From: Antedon bifida
Lineage: Eukaryota; Echinodermata; Crinoidea; Comatulida; Antedonidae
NCBI GenBank assembly: GCA_963402885.1
Contig: OY727098.1
Location: forward strand, 27,690,417-27,754,416
Direction of reading: 5' to 3'
DNA length: 64,000 nt
Every line of letters starts with the position of its first letter. The first letter of the stretch is position 1. Of this stretch, positions 46,820 to 58,484 are shown one piece after another. The notes under the pieces were generated by a model. The model did not search any database. It saw nothing but the letters and a program-made list of their open reading frames with translations, and was not told where the DNA came from. A program made the translations under genes and the position numbers.

Positions 46820-48235
46820 TGCCGATTGTGTCCGAGCATTTCTATTTTTTTCATATACATTTTTTCGATCTAATTTTTGGTCAACGTTAATAGTTATATC
46901 ACGTGGCATTAAAAAGGCATACGGTAGTCCTCAACAATTCAAAACTAAAAAATACCCCCAATTTTTTAAAGATTACTTTTTCAGGGTGATAACATAGGGT
47001 GGCCTATCGTTAAAAAATATAAATAAATAAATGTGACAACATAAATGAGTAACTATTAGTATTAAATGTGAAAAAACACCAAATTAAATATATTGGTAAT
47101 ATGGCGTAACGTATATGAAGTTATAAAAAAGTTTTAAGAGAGACTGAATTTAGAATAGGGGGTGTTATATTTGTCCACAAAGTGTGACGTATTACACCGC
47201 ACTGAAAGGCACTTTACTTCGTTGACGCGGCATAGATGGGCTGTCGTAGTTTATATAGATGGTTGGAATTTCCCCTTTTCTATTTTTAGTGTTTTTCGAC
47301 GACTTCTTTTTGGTCGGCGATCTTGTTGATTTGTAGGTGTCATTCGAGGTTGGTTTCTAGAAATAGTAAGCATTCACTTTTATTTCTCAACCCGGTTTAT
47401 GTTAGTTGACAGTATACAGTTATGTTTTTTATTTTAAAACTCTCTACGGTATTTCGATTTTTAGAACGTGATGATAGCTAGCCCCAAAAAATCAAGAACT
47501 AGTAGTAGTACTATGTGACACTTTAGTTAGAGAGGGCTCTAGCCTAGGCTAACTACAGACCGGGACCAACAGGGTATCCGTTTCCGGGTTGTGGTGAATG
47601 TACAGGTATATTTTAGCCCGAGAAACTCAAACGCCGCATTCAATGATTCATTTTAATCGTTGATGATTGATGTTAGTCCTCCTTTCTCTGAACATACATA
47701 CTCTAATTGCTTGGTAGGTCTAAATAAGATATAATAGGAACTAAAGTTAATTTTTTAATAACTAGGCCTAATTAATAATAGTTGTAATATTTAGAAAAAA
47801 CCAATATGACAGTAAAGTAAATTGTAAATATACATTTAATTATTAAGACAAATTTAGGCATAACGTTAATTTATTGTTTGCACATAAATAACAAACATAT
47901 CTTGTTTAACAAGATACAATTAAGCCAAAAAGTTTTAATTTTGGTTAAAACCTGTCCACTACGACATAGGCTGTGAGAACAAGTACAACATGGTAACTTC
48001 TTCATCTTGAAAGATAAGTTCTTTTATAAAGTGCAGACAAACATTTTGTGTACACAGAAAAACCGTTTTACCATTAGTTTCTAGAACCCACAGAGTGAGT
48101 AAGCCTGATAATTATGACATGGATTACTGTTCCACTTACGTTTTAACTGCTTGGACACTCACCCACACTCCCCCTCTCACTCATTCCCGAAACCTGTTTC
48201 TACTTATATTTTTGTATTTTCTAGATCTAGTGAAG
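46820..48235. promoter_or_regulatory. Upstream region of the DED-kinase gene
   Basis: No coding exon found. A polypyrimidine tract and TTTTCTAG lie 12 bp before the ATG at 48236, so the first coding exon may begin at a splice acceptor, with a 5' non-coding exon upstream (candidate GTAG|GTGTCA donor near 47336). AGGCCTAG-like words occur near 47530-47570. Confidence 0.4.
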
Positions 48236-51200
48236 ATGGCTGATTCTGCTTTTAACCAAGCTCTGGTTTGGTTGTCTGATAAAATATCAGAAGAGGAGCT
48301 TCCCTGCTTACAGTTTATTGCATCATCTATTCTCAAGAAAAACCACTTCGACAAGTCTACAACAGATATATTTAACCATTTGAAAACAAATAAGTTAATT
48401 GCAGAAAACAATTTTTCCATTCTGTACGACACGTTAGGATTCATGGGGCGCTTAGACTTACAAGTGGAATTCAGGAAAAAATTTGAGGGAAAAATACCAA
48501 AACAAAAATCACAAGAGATCTCCTCATTCACAAGAATGCTCATCGATGTTTGTAAACATGTGTCTGTGTCTTCTGGTGATTGGAAAAGTTTTCTGTTTTT
48601 ATACCGACAAGAAGAAGGAGGTGCTAGAATTGACAAAGGATGTGCATATGCCTGCCTACAATATCTTTTGGATAGAGATATTTTGAGAAATGACAAATTT
48701 ACTTTAAGTAAATTTAAAGGAGTTTTGGAAGGGTCTGGTCTTATACAATCCAAGAAATGTGTGGAGCAGTACTGTAAGTTCAATCTAGTATTGTAAAGTG
48801 GCTTTTATTGACATAAGTCTTGTAAATGTGAGTGTAATTTTCATCAATCACAAAACAAGATCCCATATTAACACAACTATAAAGTTATTTAAGGATGAGT
48901 AAAATACTTTTTAAAACTTGTCTGTGTGACACAGTCATTTTTTAGAGGATGCTATATCCATGAAAAAGAAATTTCTTGTGTGTGTCAAAAACTCTTCTTG
49001 CCTTCCACAATATGGAACCCTGTTAAATTCTCTTTGCCAAGAGGATGTGATTTCCACAGATCCCTTTACTATAGGCTACTATTAACCCATTATTATTCCC
49101 ATTATTATTCCCAATATTAGTGGGATTACAGAGTTTACTTTTTCTTTCACCTACCCAGTTGTTGGTATCAACTATCACACATATGTTTTCTTGATGATTA
49201 CCACAGTGTATATTTTATATTTTTTAGTAAAGGAGAATAAAACCCTTCCAGAAGAAATAAAAATCACACCAGAACGTTCGAGGTACAGTATTCTACTGTA
49301 GTTTCTACATAAATAAATATTTATATATTTTTGTTGCCCTATTTTGTGATTTATAAAGTGAGTTTTTTCTTTATACAATTACACCACCCTTTTCATTAGT
49401 AAATGTTAGCAAGTATGCTCATATTTTACCCTAATTATTTTACTAGAACAATTGATTGTTAAGAAAAGTTCTTACTAATCACTAATAATATCAATATTGA
49501 TAATAAATTCAGATTCAGATTAGATAAGAGTACAATCAAAGTCCAAACAGTCTGCAATGACATTTTGAAACCAGGAAGTAGACTGTAAAATGTTTTAATT
49601 TGATGTAAGAGCTTTCTCAAAGCTTATTTTGCAATTAACACTACTACATCACCTACTGGTACAATTTAATTTTTAAACTGTTCAAACCAAATAATACAGA
49701 TGCAAATGGTATAAATACCTTAGTGACGTTCTGATGCTGTCAGTTTCTTCAAACTACTATTTGGAATGGTCTGATAATAGTTTTTCTTCAAACAGTAGTT
49801 TGACAGAATGTCAACAAAACGTCTTTACAAACGTATTTATACCAATTATGTCTGTATTTTTTGGTTCAACAAAAAAGTAATAATTTTCCAGTTTATTATA
49901 TTCGGAACCAGATGAATTTATTTAATAATCTAATATTTAATTTTCTTTTCTGTAAAATATCAGCCCTATTGTTGCTGAAGCATTTGATGGACATGGTGAT
50001 GGATCTTCTGCAAACAATATTTCAGGTATTTAAATGTAAATACAAATAAGCATTATATGGTTGGGAAAAAAAAGGATTGATAGGATAGAGGTTATTCGCT
50101 TGAAGTGATTTGATTAGATTTGATTTTATTCGATTTCAACATAAGATTACAAGACAAAATGAATACAAACAATTTACAAGCAAATACATTAAATAAGAAA
50201 CCAAGGATAGCCCATAAAATCAAAAGAAAAGTCAACTTAATTCCAATTGGATCTTTAAAAACAGACAATCACAACAAACAGCATAAACATACAAATCAAA
50301 CAATAATATATGGCAGAAGATAAACAATATAAAAATTTAAAATGAGACAATAGCAATTGGATGACCTACAGCATGAACCTATAACCTAATAACTAAATTT
50401 CGCAGCAAAACTGTACTGCAACAAAAATTCTTCTTATGTAGAAACAAATTATTTAGAGAAGTAGAATGTATTTTGTTTTATTCAATATTCCATAATTTCC
50501 ATTGCAAAATATCGTAATACAATTAAAATTACTTAAATGAAATGTGCTATTCAGAGCCTGAAGTAGAGGTAGTGGGAAAAATTATTAATTTAATTGAAAA
50601 AAAAACACACAACCTACCTAACCTATCCTCAAATGATATGGATTGAAGATGAATGAATAAATGAATAAATGTGATTTTATATTTGTGTTTTTGTTTGTGA
50701 TTTTTAATTCATTTTCATCTCATGTTCATCTATATATTTCATCTAATTGTGAGTGAGTTGTGTGTGGATATGATACAAATCTTTTTAATTTCAGGATATA
50801 ACATTTCTGGGAACCATAATCTCATTCTGATTGATTCAACAAATCCAATTATCAGACAAGGTTACTTTTTAAAATAATTTTCTTTTATATACAATGTCTT
50901 GTTTTTTGTGTTATCAACAGAATTTCTCAAGATTTGTACTAGAAACTGATATAATTTTGCATTTAGAATGAAATACTGAATAAAGTACACAATACTTAAT
51001 TTTTAGCATTGGGTAACCAACCACATTCTGGTAAAAAGAACAGAACAAAGCAAGATACATTAATGAAGAACCAACAAACAATGGATTCTGAGGATAAAAT
51101 GAACCAACACCAAACATCAGTTCCTGAAGGCCGATCAATGCACCTCAAGCCAGAAATTGACGATCAAACTGACCAACAGGAACTGAGTGAAGAAAGAAAA

Positions 51201-54200
51201 CCCCGATACTCAATGGACCAAGCAACAGGCACAGACCCACAGTCGCCAATGCACAGACAGGAGGGAATAAAAGGTCAAATGTCGGAAACAGACAACCAAG
51301 ATAGTGGAATACAAAGGGATTTATCTATAGGTTTGTCATCAACGTTTTTAATCATCTTTTTTAAAGACTTGGTTTGAATAAAATTGAATGTGTTATTGTT
51401 TTTTTGTGTCTCTTTTTAGTTAGGTTGAGGAACCCAGTTAGACAAGGCTCACCGTCTAGTTGGGATCCTTTAGCTGTTCAATTAATATTTATCATTTGCT
51501 GTTATAAGTATGCCTAATGCATTAATTTTTTCTATTTTTTGTTTATACTTTCGTTATTCATTGAACAGTTGTAAATACAATAAATATCACATATGTCAAA
51601 TAATAAAGAATTTTAAAACTTTTTAGATTCATTTCCAAAACCATTGTCATCTTTAAATCAGCCTACTGACCTTAAACCTACACCACCAACAGCAGGTAAA
51701 TTCATTCTGTGATTATTTCATTTTTTTTCTAGTCATGATAATCATAATAATCAGCATAGTTGTCGTCGTCTCATAACTATATTTGTTAAAAATTAATAAA
51801 GTAAAATGAAAATGTATAGATAAATTTGTTTGATCTATGCTATATACCATATTATATTTTAGTATTTTTGATCAAAATTTTGAAAAAATGTTAACAATTG
51901 TTTCATTTGTATTATACCAACAAGAGCATTTGTGTGCAGACAAAAAGTGCTATCGTTTCAGTAAAGATGAAATAGCACAAATGAAGAGAGAGGAAAAGAA
52001 AATAGGAAAAGGTGGTTTTGGCACTGTCTATAAAGGTAATGTCTGGTGAATTAGAATTTCTTTATCTAAGAGACATTTTTGTTTGTTGTGGTAGGCCCTA
52101 TACTGTACGGCGTCAAGACGTCAAGTGTACAGTAGGTCTGTGACAAGACACACATATGGGTGAATATAAACATGAGTTTGTATAATGTTCCACAAGCTGT
52201 ATATATTTTGATTTTATTCAACAATCAGAGTCAAATATTCTTTTATTGTAATACTATTTATGTTTAAGATTGTAAAAAGTAATTAATAATGTTTACCTTT
52301 TTAGGACGTTTGATACTACCTTCTGGGCAAGAATCATTAGTAGCTATTAAAGAATACTCTGAAGATATAGCTAAATCTACAGGACAAGGGGACAAACAAT
52401 TTGAAAAAGTATGACAAAAATTATAATTTTAAGAGGAAGTTAGGCTGCAAGATGAATCTAGTTTAACATAAAAGTCTCCCTGATAATGGGAGAATTATAA
52501 GGAAAATAAGGGTTTCGATTTTTATTACAGAATTTTATTAAATTTCCAACAAACACAGCAAAAAATGACACAAACTAAATTTAGTTCTAATCTAATTTTG
52601 ATTAATTCTAATAGGAATTAGATGCTGTGAATATATCAAAGCATTGTTTTGCAGTGACAGTTATCGGGTACTGTCTTGATGGAGAGTAAGTAATTTGCAT
52701 TAAGTATTTTTAAAACATGCTCTTTCAAGAGTAATACATTATTTTAACATATTTTCTATTAATTTTCATTATTTTGAAAAGTTTATCAAAAATGTTAAGT
52801 TTTTCAATGAATGTTTCTACACACAGTTGTTTTTCTTTCTTTAGATACAAAGCACTTGTTTACCCATATATGGAGAAAGGCGATTTAAAAAATCTCATTG
52901 ATAATTGTGACCCTGCCTTGACATGGCAGGTCAGACTTCGTATTCTACATCAGATTTCGCGTGCTATGTGTCATTTTCACAATTCTTTCAAAAAAAGAAA
53001 TGGGTAAGTATACAGCCAAGTCTCCCAATACCGGACACCTTTGTCTGGTTTTTAGAATGAGTTTTTAATGGTAGAAATTAATTTGGGACCTTTTGAACCC
53101 CTGGAAAGTCTGTTTTTGGAAGAGTTTCTGGTTTTTAGAGAGTCCGGTATTGGGAGATTTGACTGTACTGTCACAAAAGAAAACATCATTTAGTGAATTG
53201 TTGATATGTCTAAAGTCTTCCACTCATTTGCTAAAAATTGAATTATACTAATGGTTGAAGTTTTAAATGTATGTATTTTTATATTTATATATTTGCAGCC
53301 AAGATGTTATACATGGAGATATAAAAGATGATAATATATTTGTTGACAACAATTTTAATGCTTTCTTGGGAGATTTTGGTGTAGCAGAAGAGATAGCAGA
53401 AGAGCATACACACATTACAAGAATACAGAATGCATCTGCTCTTGGTTACAAAGACCCAGACAATATTGGGCATTTTACTCGATTATCTGATATCTTTCAG
53501 TTTGGAGTTTGTAAGTTTTAAAGACACCTTCCCTACGTTTTTTAGATCTATTCTAAGATCACAAACTATATTTAATGTAAAAATAATACTATATGGTCCT
53601 ATTGCGATAACTTTTTTCGTCTTTAAATGGTTAAAAATGTGAAAAATAAGTCGATTCTAATAATTATAGCGGCACGCTATAAATCCCAAAATGCATTGCG
53701 CGCGGATTGATATTTCTGTTTTTCTTCTGTAATTCACCCACTTTTCAATCGATCGTGAGGCCAAAACAAATGGAAGACTCCTAACTTTTCAGCGAAAATA
53801 TCGGGTTTTCCCCAATTTGTATCAACGGAGTCTGGCAAAAATAGAAAGACAATTAATGCAGCAACTATACAACGTTAGGCTAGGTATATAGCTAGCGTAC
53901 GATGTTCGTACGTTACCGATGTTTACCAGCTAGGCCTACAAAACTAAGCCTAGCTAGGCTAGGCCTAAAGACGTCCACGAGAGGTCAGTCGCCGCGAGCT
54001 ACTTAGGTAGTGCATTGTTTCTCACTTTTTATCATAATTTACCATAAAACGTACATTTAAGACAAGGAATGACCTGGTTTAATGTTTTTAAAGTAATATA
54101 TATGTATTATTTTTACAAAACGTCACAAATTGTAGGGAAGGTGTCTTTAAATTGTAATATTTATTTTAAAATGTATTTTTCGCCAAAATCATGAAAAATG

Positions 54201-56024
54201 AAGATGAATAAAATCGGAATTTGAATAAATCTTTTTGCAGTTTTAATAAAGTTATTCACTTCCATAGAAAAAAAACCCGAAAAAATATAATATAATATAT
54301 ATAATGTATATAACACAACAGGCAAAGAACATTAATTCTAAGTTGCACAGTGATATACTGGAATTTAATTAATTTTTTTTATTCAATTTTTGGTCAAAGT
54401 GAATAATATTGTGTTGCATTAAAATGGCCAATAAAAAAAGTCAACCGGAACACAGACTGCCGACCTGTAATACAACTAAAGGTATAAATAAAATTGAATT
54501 TGTCACGTTGACAAATTATAGGTGATTTTTATGATTGAACACATTTTTTGATATTTCTGATCCAAAACCTTTAACATGACAAGGTAATGACAATTCTCAA
54601 GCAGAATATTGATTTCTTAATCTGAGTGAATAATACTGATAATAGGCCTGTATGTATTTTGTTGCAGTAATGTTTCGCTGCCTTACAAGTAAACCTGCCA
54701 AGAAAGATGGAAAACGTGCAGAATGTGAATCTTTAGCACCAGCGAAGGAGAGATATTTACCAGATTGCTGTGAAGATCTTTGTCAAGGCATTGATAAAGT
54801 ATGTATAATTTCTGAGGAATAACCAATTTTAAAGACAAAGTTAACATTTTATTTATTTTATTGAACCATGTGTTAACGCAATGAAAATAAACTACTAAGC
54901 TTTTTTGGCTATCCAGGAAAATCTTCTCTAGAAAATATATTTCTCTGTATGTCAGTAGTTAATGTTATCACTTTTGTATGTATAATGATTTATCTTATAA
55001 ATTCAAATTCATATCTAAGAAATACTGACATTGGCCAATTTCAAATTCAGATTCAGATCTGGTAGATTATTTATTAACTTATGAAAAGAACTTAAGAAAG
55101 AGAGTATTCTTCTATTTGTCTACATACCAGTGTATAAATATATACAATTGGCCTTGTTTGTTTTTTAAGAACATCTGGGAAGAGAAATGTGATATGGCAA
55201 ACGAGCTTGCAAGATTTGTGGTTAATGAATGTTTGGTCAGTTCAGAGACGGGAAGAAAGAGATGCTCCTTTAAAGATATATTTATAATGATAGATGTAAG
55301 TGAGAAAACTATAACTTAATTAAGTCAGTTTTAAATTTATTGGGGAAGTAATAAGTATACTAGATAAGTATAGCTTGTTAGAAAAATATTTGGACTGTGC
55401 GTATGTTACCAGAAGAACAAATCTTTAAATGTCTACATAAAATAAATATAGTTTCAGATTTGATGAGGTGGAAAAGCTAAATGTGTCAAAATCTGTCATG
55501 CAAAAACGTCATTAAAAGAATTTTGCACAGTGACTTCAGATAAATTGCCTTTGTTATTAAAGACATTCAATTTATAAACGTCTTATTGCTGTAAGAAAGA
55601 CAATGTGACTTTTAGTGACCTTTAATGTGCACTGTATTTTGGCTTTAAGTGTCACTTTTTCCTCATTCAACTTATAACATGAGGTTACTATCATGCTGTA
55701 GTTTCTGTAATGTTTTGGTTCTCTTCAGAAACACATGAAGGAAGAGGACATTCTACCATTTGCAAACACTGATGATACCTTGTGCATTTGCTGCCGAATA
55801 CAGAAACCCATTGATCGTGAGTTATTTTGTTTGTTATATTTTTATGTGTTCATCTTGTAACATTTCACAATTAGATCCTTGTTCTTGATCAAGCAGGATA
55901 GTTTGAGCTGAACTCTTTCTTTTTAAAATTTTTAGTTGACCCTAAATGTGGTTGCAACTTCAGATGTCCAGATTGTATACGGAACAGTAGTCTGTCTTGC
56001 CCGTGTACACCAGAAAACCAGTAG
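48236..56024 (+). CDS. DED-DED-protein kinase-RING-like protein (15 coding exons, 729 aa)
   Basis: Exons: 48236-48773, 49228-49282, 49964-50025, 50795-50860, 51007-51330, 51627-51695, 51940-52035, 52305-52408, 52615-52685, 52845-53003, 53299-53510, 54668-54798, 55170-55295, 55729-55816, 55936-56024; 2190 nt, every junction GT/AG and in phase. Seen: residues 3-82 form a death-effector-type domain with RLDL at 72-75 in the helix-6 position; ~97-178 is a second, weaker one. 180-370 is a polar Gln/Ser/Thr-rich linker. The kinase spans ~385-665: glycine loop IGKGGFGTVYKG (393-404), VAIK Lys419, HGDIKDDN (520-527; non-RD, Gly in place of Arg), GDFG (539-542). The tail 690-724 is Cys-rich: C690, C693, C705, C707, C711, C714, C722, C724. 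Death folds recruit partners by homotypic contact; non-RD kinases include IRAK and RIPK types. Likely an innate immune or death signalling kinase (inference). The start at MADSAF is chosen over an upstream in-frame ATG (48095) because an acceptor lies between them. Confidence 0.88.
50115..50420 (-). mobile_element. LINE 3'-tail copy
   Basis: GATTTGATTAGATTTGATTT run, then 'gcccataaaatcaaaagaaaagtcaacttaattccaattgg', arranged like the 3' UTR of the LINE at 44.57-44.72 kb ('cccattaagtcgacaaaaaagtaaacttatttccaatgg'). It lies in intron 3 of the DED-kinase gene. Confidence 0.5.
53013..53165. mobile_element. Complete pogo-like MITE, TA-flanked
   Basis: TIRs CAGCCAAGTCTCCCAATACC and its near-complement GGTATTGGGAGATTTGACTG, with TA at each edge (53011-53012, 53166-53167). 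It is 153 bp and starts 9 bp after the donor of DED-kinase exon 10. Confidence 0.85.
53522..54146. mobile_element. 625-bp TTAA-flanked element with terminal inverted repeats
   Basis: TIR AGACACCTTCCCTAC at left, complement at right, each preceded or followed by TTAA (53518-53521, 54147-54150). TTAA duplication points to a piggyBac- or Kolobok-type transposase acting in trans. It carries an AGGCCTAG-rich block (~53930-53970) and GTACG-rich dyads. It starts 11 bp after the exon-11 donor. Confidence 0.8.
54890..55000 (+). repeat. Dispersed repeat, partner of 12050-12165
   Basis: TTTTGGCTATCCAGGAAAATC and following words match the reverse complement of the FZR1-intron copy. Probably a LINE 3'-tail fragment in the opposite orientation. 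Confidence 0.5.
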
Positions 56025-56229
56025 AAACTCCATGACAGAACTGATTTGGACCAATTAAACCCTGCAACACCCTTGTTCAAATTGGGTATTTTTTGGATTT
56101 TTTTGTAAATATATTTAAGTATTATTGAATGTTCTCCTAAAGCCAGTTTTGCAAGAAATTGGCTTCCAATTGGAATTAAAAATGGTGTAGAAAATATTCT
56201 ACTATTTCACTTTCATTCATTCATACACA

Positions 56230-57060
56230 TTCAGTTATAAAAATAATAACTGGGGCCCATGCTAGAAGCAAAAGCTTGTCTCATGGAGGGCCCTACAATA
56301 CAAATATGTATAATACAGGTACATGAAAAGAAATAAAACAATAAACAATAAAATAAGTAAAAAAAGATAAAATATTGAGCATAACAAAAGTTGCTAATGC
56401 TAGTGTTTTACAGATTGTTTGAAAGTATAAAAAGTTTTATTTTAACAGGGAGATCATTCCTTAGTTTAGGTCTGGCTATTGGAAAAAATTGATTTCTAGT
56501 TAATCTTGTAAACGGATCATATAAACGTGTTGTTTTTCAAATTATATTCATTACTTAAATTACTTTTTGATAACATTCCAAGCATACAATGAGGTTTATT
56601 ATTAATAAATTTAAACATAGAAATAGCAATTGAACCTTATAAAGATCATTTAAACTAAGCATATTAAGTTGTTTAAATAAAGGTTTGGATGGGGTTCGGT
56701 AATGGAAAAAGGTAATGATTCTAGCAATACGTTTTTGTAACAAAATAAGTGTATCAATATTAGATTTATAATCAGCTGCCCAGATAATATTGCAATATTG
56801 GAAATGAGGAAGAATAAGTGTATTATAAAGAGATAGTAAAATAAATTCCAAAAAAAAAAGTTTAATTCGATTTATAATACCATAGATTTAGATATCTTTT
56901 TAGATGACTGGTCCATTGCAAATGTTCCTGGATGTAAACCCCTAAAAAGGTGATTGCATGTTTACGTTCAATTATTCATTCATCATTTAGAGACACTTTG
57001 AGTTCATCAATCTGCAATTTATGCTTGGGAGTGTGGATAAACATGTTATAAACAATCATT
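56230..57060 (-). pseudogene. LINE ORF2 C-terminal fragment and 3' UTR
   Basis: Minus strand: HTPKHKLQIDELKVSLNDE, a stop, then ITFLGVYIQEHLQWTSH, a frame change, then LYNTLILPHFQYCNIIW and LLQKRIARIITF to about 56555. This is the typical C-terminal block of L2/CR1-type LINEs. Inserted in the 3' flank of the DED-kinase gene; the related flank at 58.5-60 kb lacks it. Confidence 0.8.
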
Positions 57061-57741
57061 GAATACCAATCAGGCTGCTTTGTCAATTTGATTTGATATA
57101 AAGTACAATTATATTTGACTTTTTTTTGTATTTGTACATCTTAAGTATTATATCACTGTCACTGTGCTTAATTGCCTACAATTAATTTCTAAATTGTTGA
57201 CTAACTGCTATTAGTGTTGCATTTATTATATATTCCCATAAATATTGAAAATATAGCCACTTATACTTAAATATTGATCTTTACACTGAGCCCATATAGT
57301 ACTTAAGGTATACTTTTTAAAATAACAGTACATTCTTAAGATTAATGCAATTGGTTGGCAACAGTGGAATAAATGAATTCTCAATGATTTGTTTTATTTT
57401 CTGAAATTTTAATAAAGGTACGATTTTAGAATTTCAAATGTAGTTAAAAAAGGACTTTACATGTTTTGATACAATTACTAGTACTGTGTTTTTAATGTGA
57501 GTAATCAAACCATGATGCAATGTTGCTGAGTTTGATACCTTGAATATATTATGAAATATAATTTAATTTTATATAATGTATCATGATATATTTTCTGTGA
57601 AATTAATAATAAATTGTTAAGTCATGAAGCTTATGTGTGACTATGTTTCTTGTCCTATTCGATGGGACTTTACCGTTGAGTACAGTTGTTTCTTCTTTGG
57701 GTACATATTTAGCATAGTATTTTGAACTTTGAGATTGTTAA

Positions 57742-57859
57742 AGATGTAGGCCTATTGTCCCCCAAAAACATGAAAAATGAAGACTATTATATGAAAATAA
57801 AATGGCATATTCAACAACAAACATTTTAAAAATTGTTTTTTCAGGGGGACAATACATCT
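57742..57859. mobile_element. 118-bp TTAA-flanked mini-element
   Basis: Ends AGATGTAGGCCTATTGTCCC and GGGGACAATACATCT are inverted, the left copy carrying a four-base GGCC insertion, with TTAA on both sides. It differs from the 53.5-kb element in TIR sequence. Confidence 0.7.
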
Positions 57860-57969
57860 TTAACGTTTGAGCACAATCGGCCGTTTACAAGTTATCATTT
57901 TAATACACTATACTCAACAAAACTTTGTTTGATCGATTACGAAAGTTCCCAATCGAATACGACAATTTC

Positions 57970-58080
57970 TAACTCAATAATCTATATAGTGCTCAAGTGA
58001 ATCCAATTTGGCGCCAGCGGAGAACAGTGATATAAAATACAAATAAAGTCACTGAATTTTAATATCTTTTTGTATGTTAA
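57970..58080. repeat. Single unit of the 31.9-36.0 kb element's arm repeat
   Basis: CTCAAGTGAATCCAATTTGGC, GATATAAAATACAAATAAAG and GTCACTGAATTTTAATATC match one ~100-bp arm unit. This shows the unit also occurs outside the large element. Confidence 0.7.
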
Positions 58081-58484
58081 AACTACGGAAGCTTAAAGTG
58101 ACCGTCAATTTCCACGATTCCAACACTACTTATCTTGTAACACGGAATAAAGCAGAGATTAAGACTAGCTTTCAGAATAGAATTCCGTCTTGTCAAGATA
58201 ATTTACGTCTTTCCACGATAATTATCTTGGAAAAGACGGAATTCCATGATAAATTCGGATAAGACAAAATTTCAAGACAGCTTTTCTTGGAAAAACACAT
58301 GACAAATTGCCATCCAATTTTTCCGTAGATTACGAATCTGGAAGGTAATCGATGAGGATAGGAAGCATTTTCGAGATATAAGGGTCAAAGTTCAAAATTG
58401 ACCAATTCCAACAATGTGTTCTTGCAGCTCTAATTAAAAAGTTTGGTATGAGGTTCGAACCCAATACTAGAGAGAGCAAGTACA

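Noticed and set aside
48095..48235. Upstream in-frame ATG giving a 47-residue N-terminal extension to the DED kinase
   Set aside because: A good splice acceptor (TTTTCTAG) lies between it and MADSAF, and the extension is Thr/Leu-rich with no domain; it is more likely intron or 5' UTR.
48181..48783. 200-codon minus-strand frame
   Set aside because: It is antisense to exon 1 of the DED-kinase gene, which carries the recognisable domain on the plus strand.
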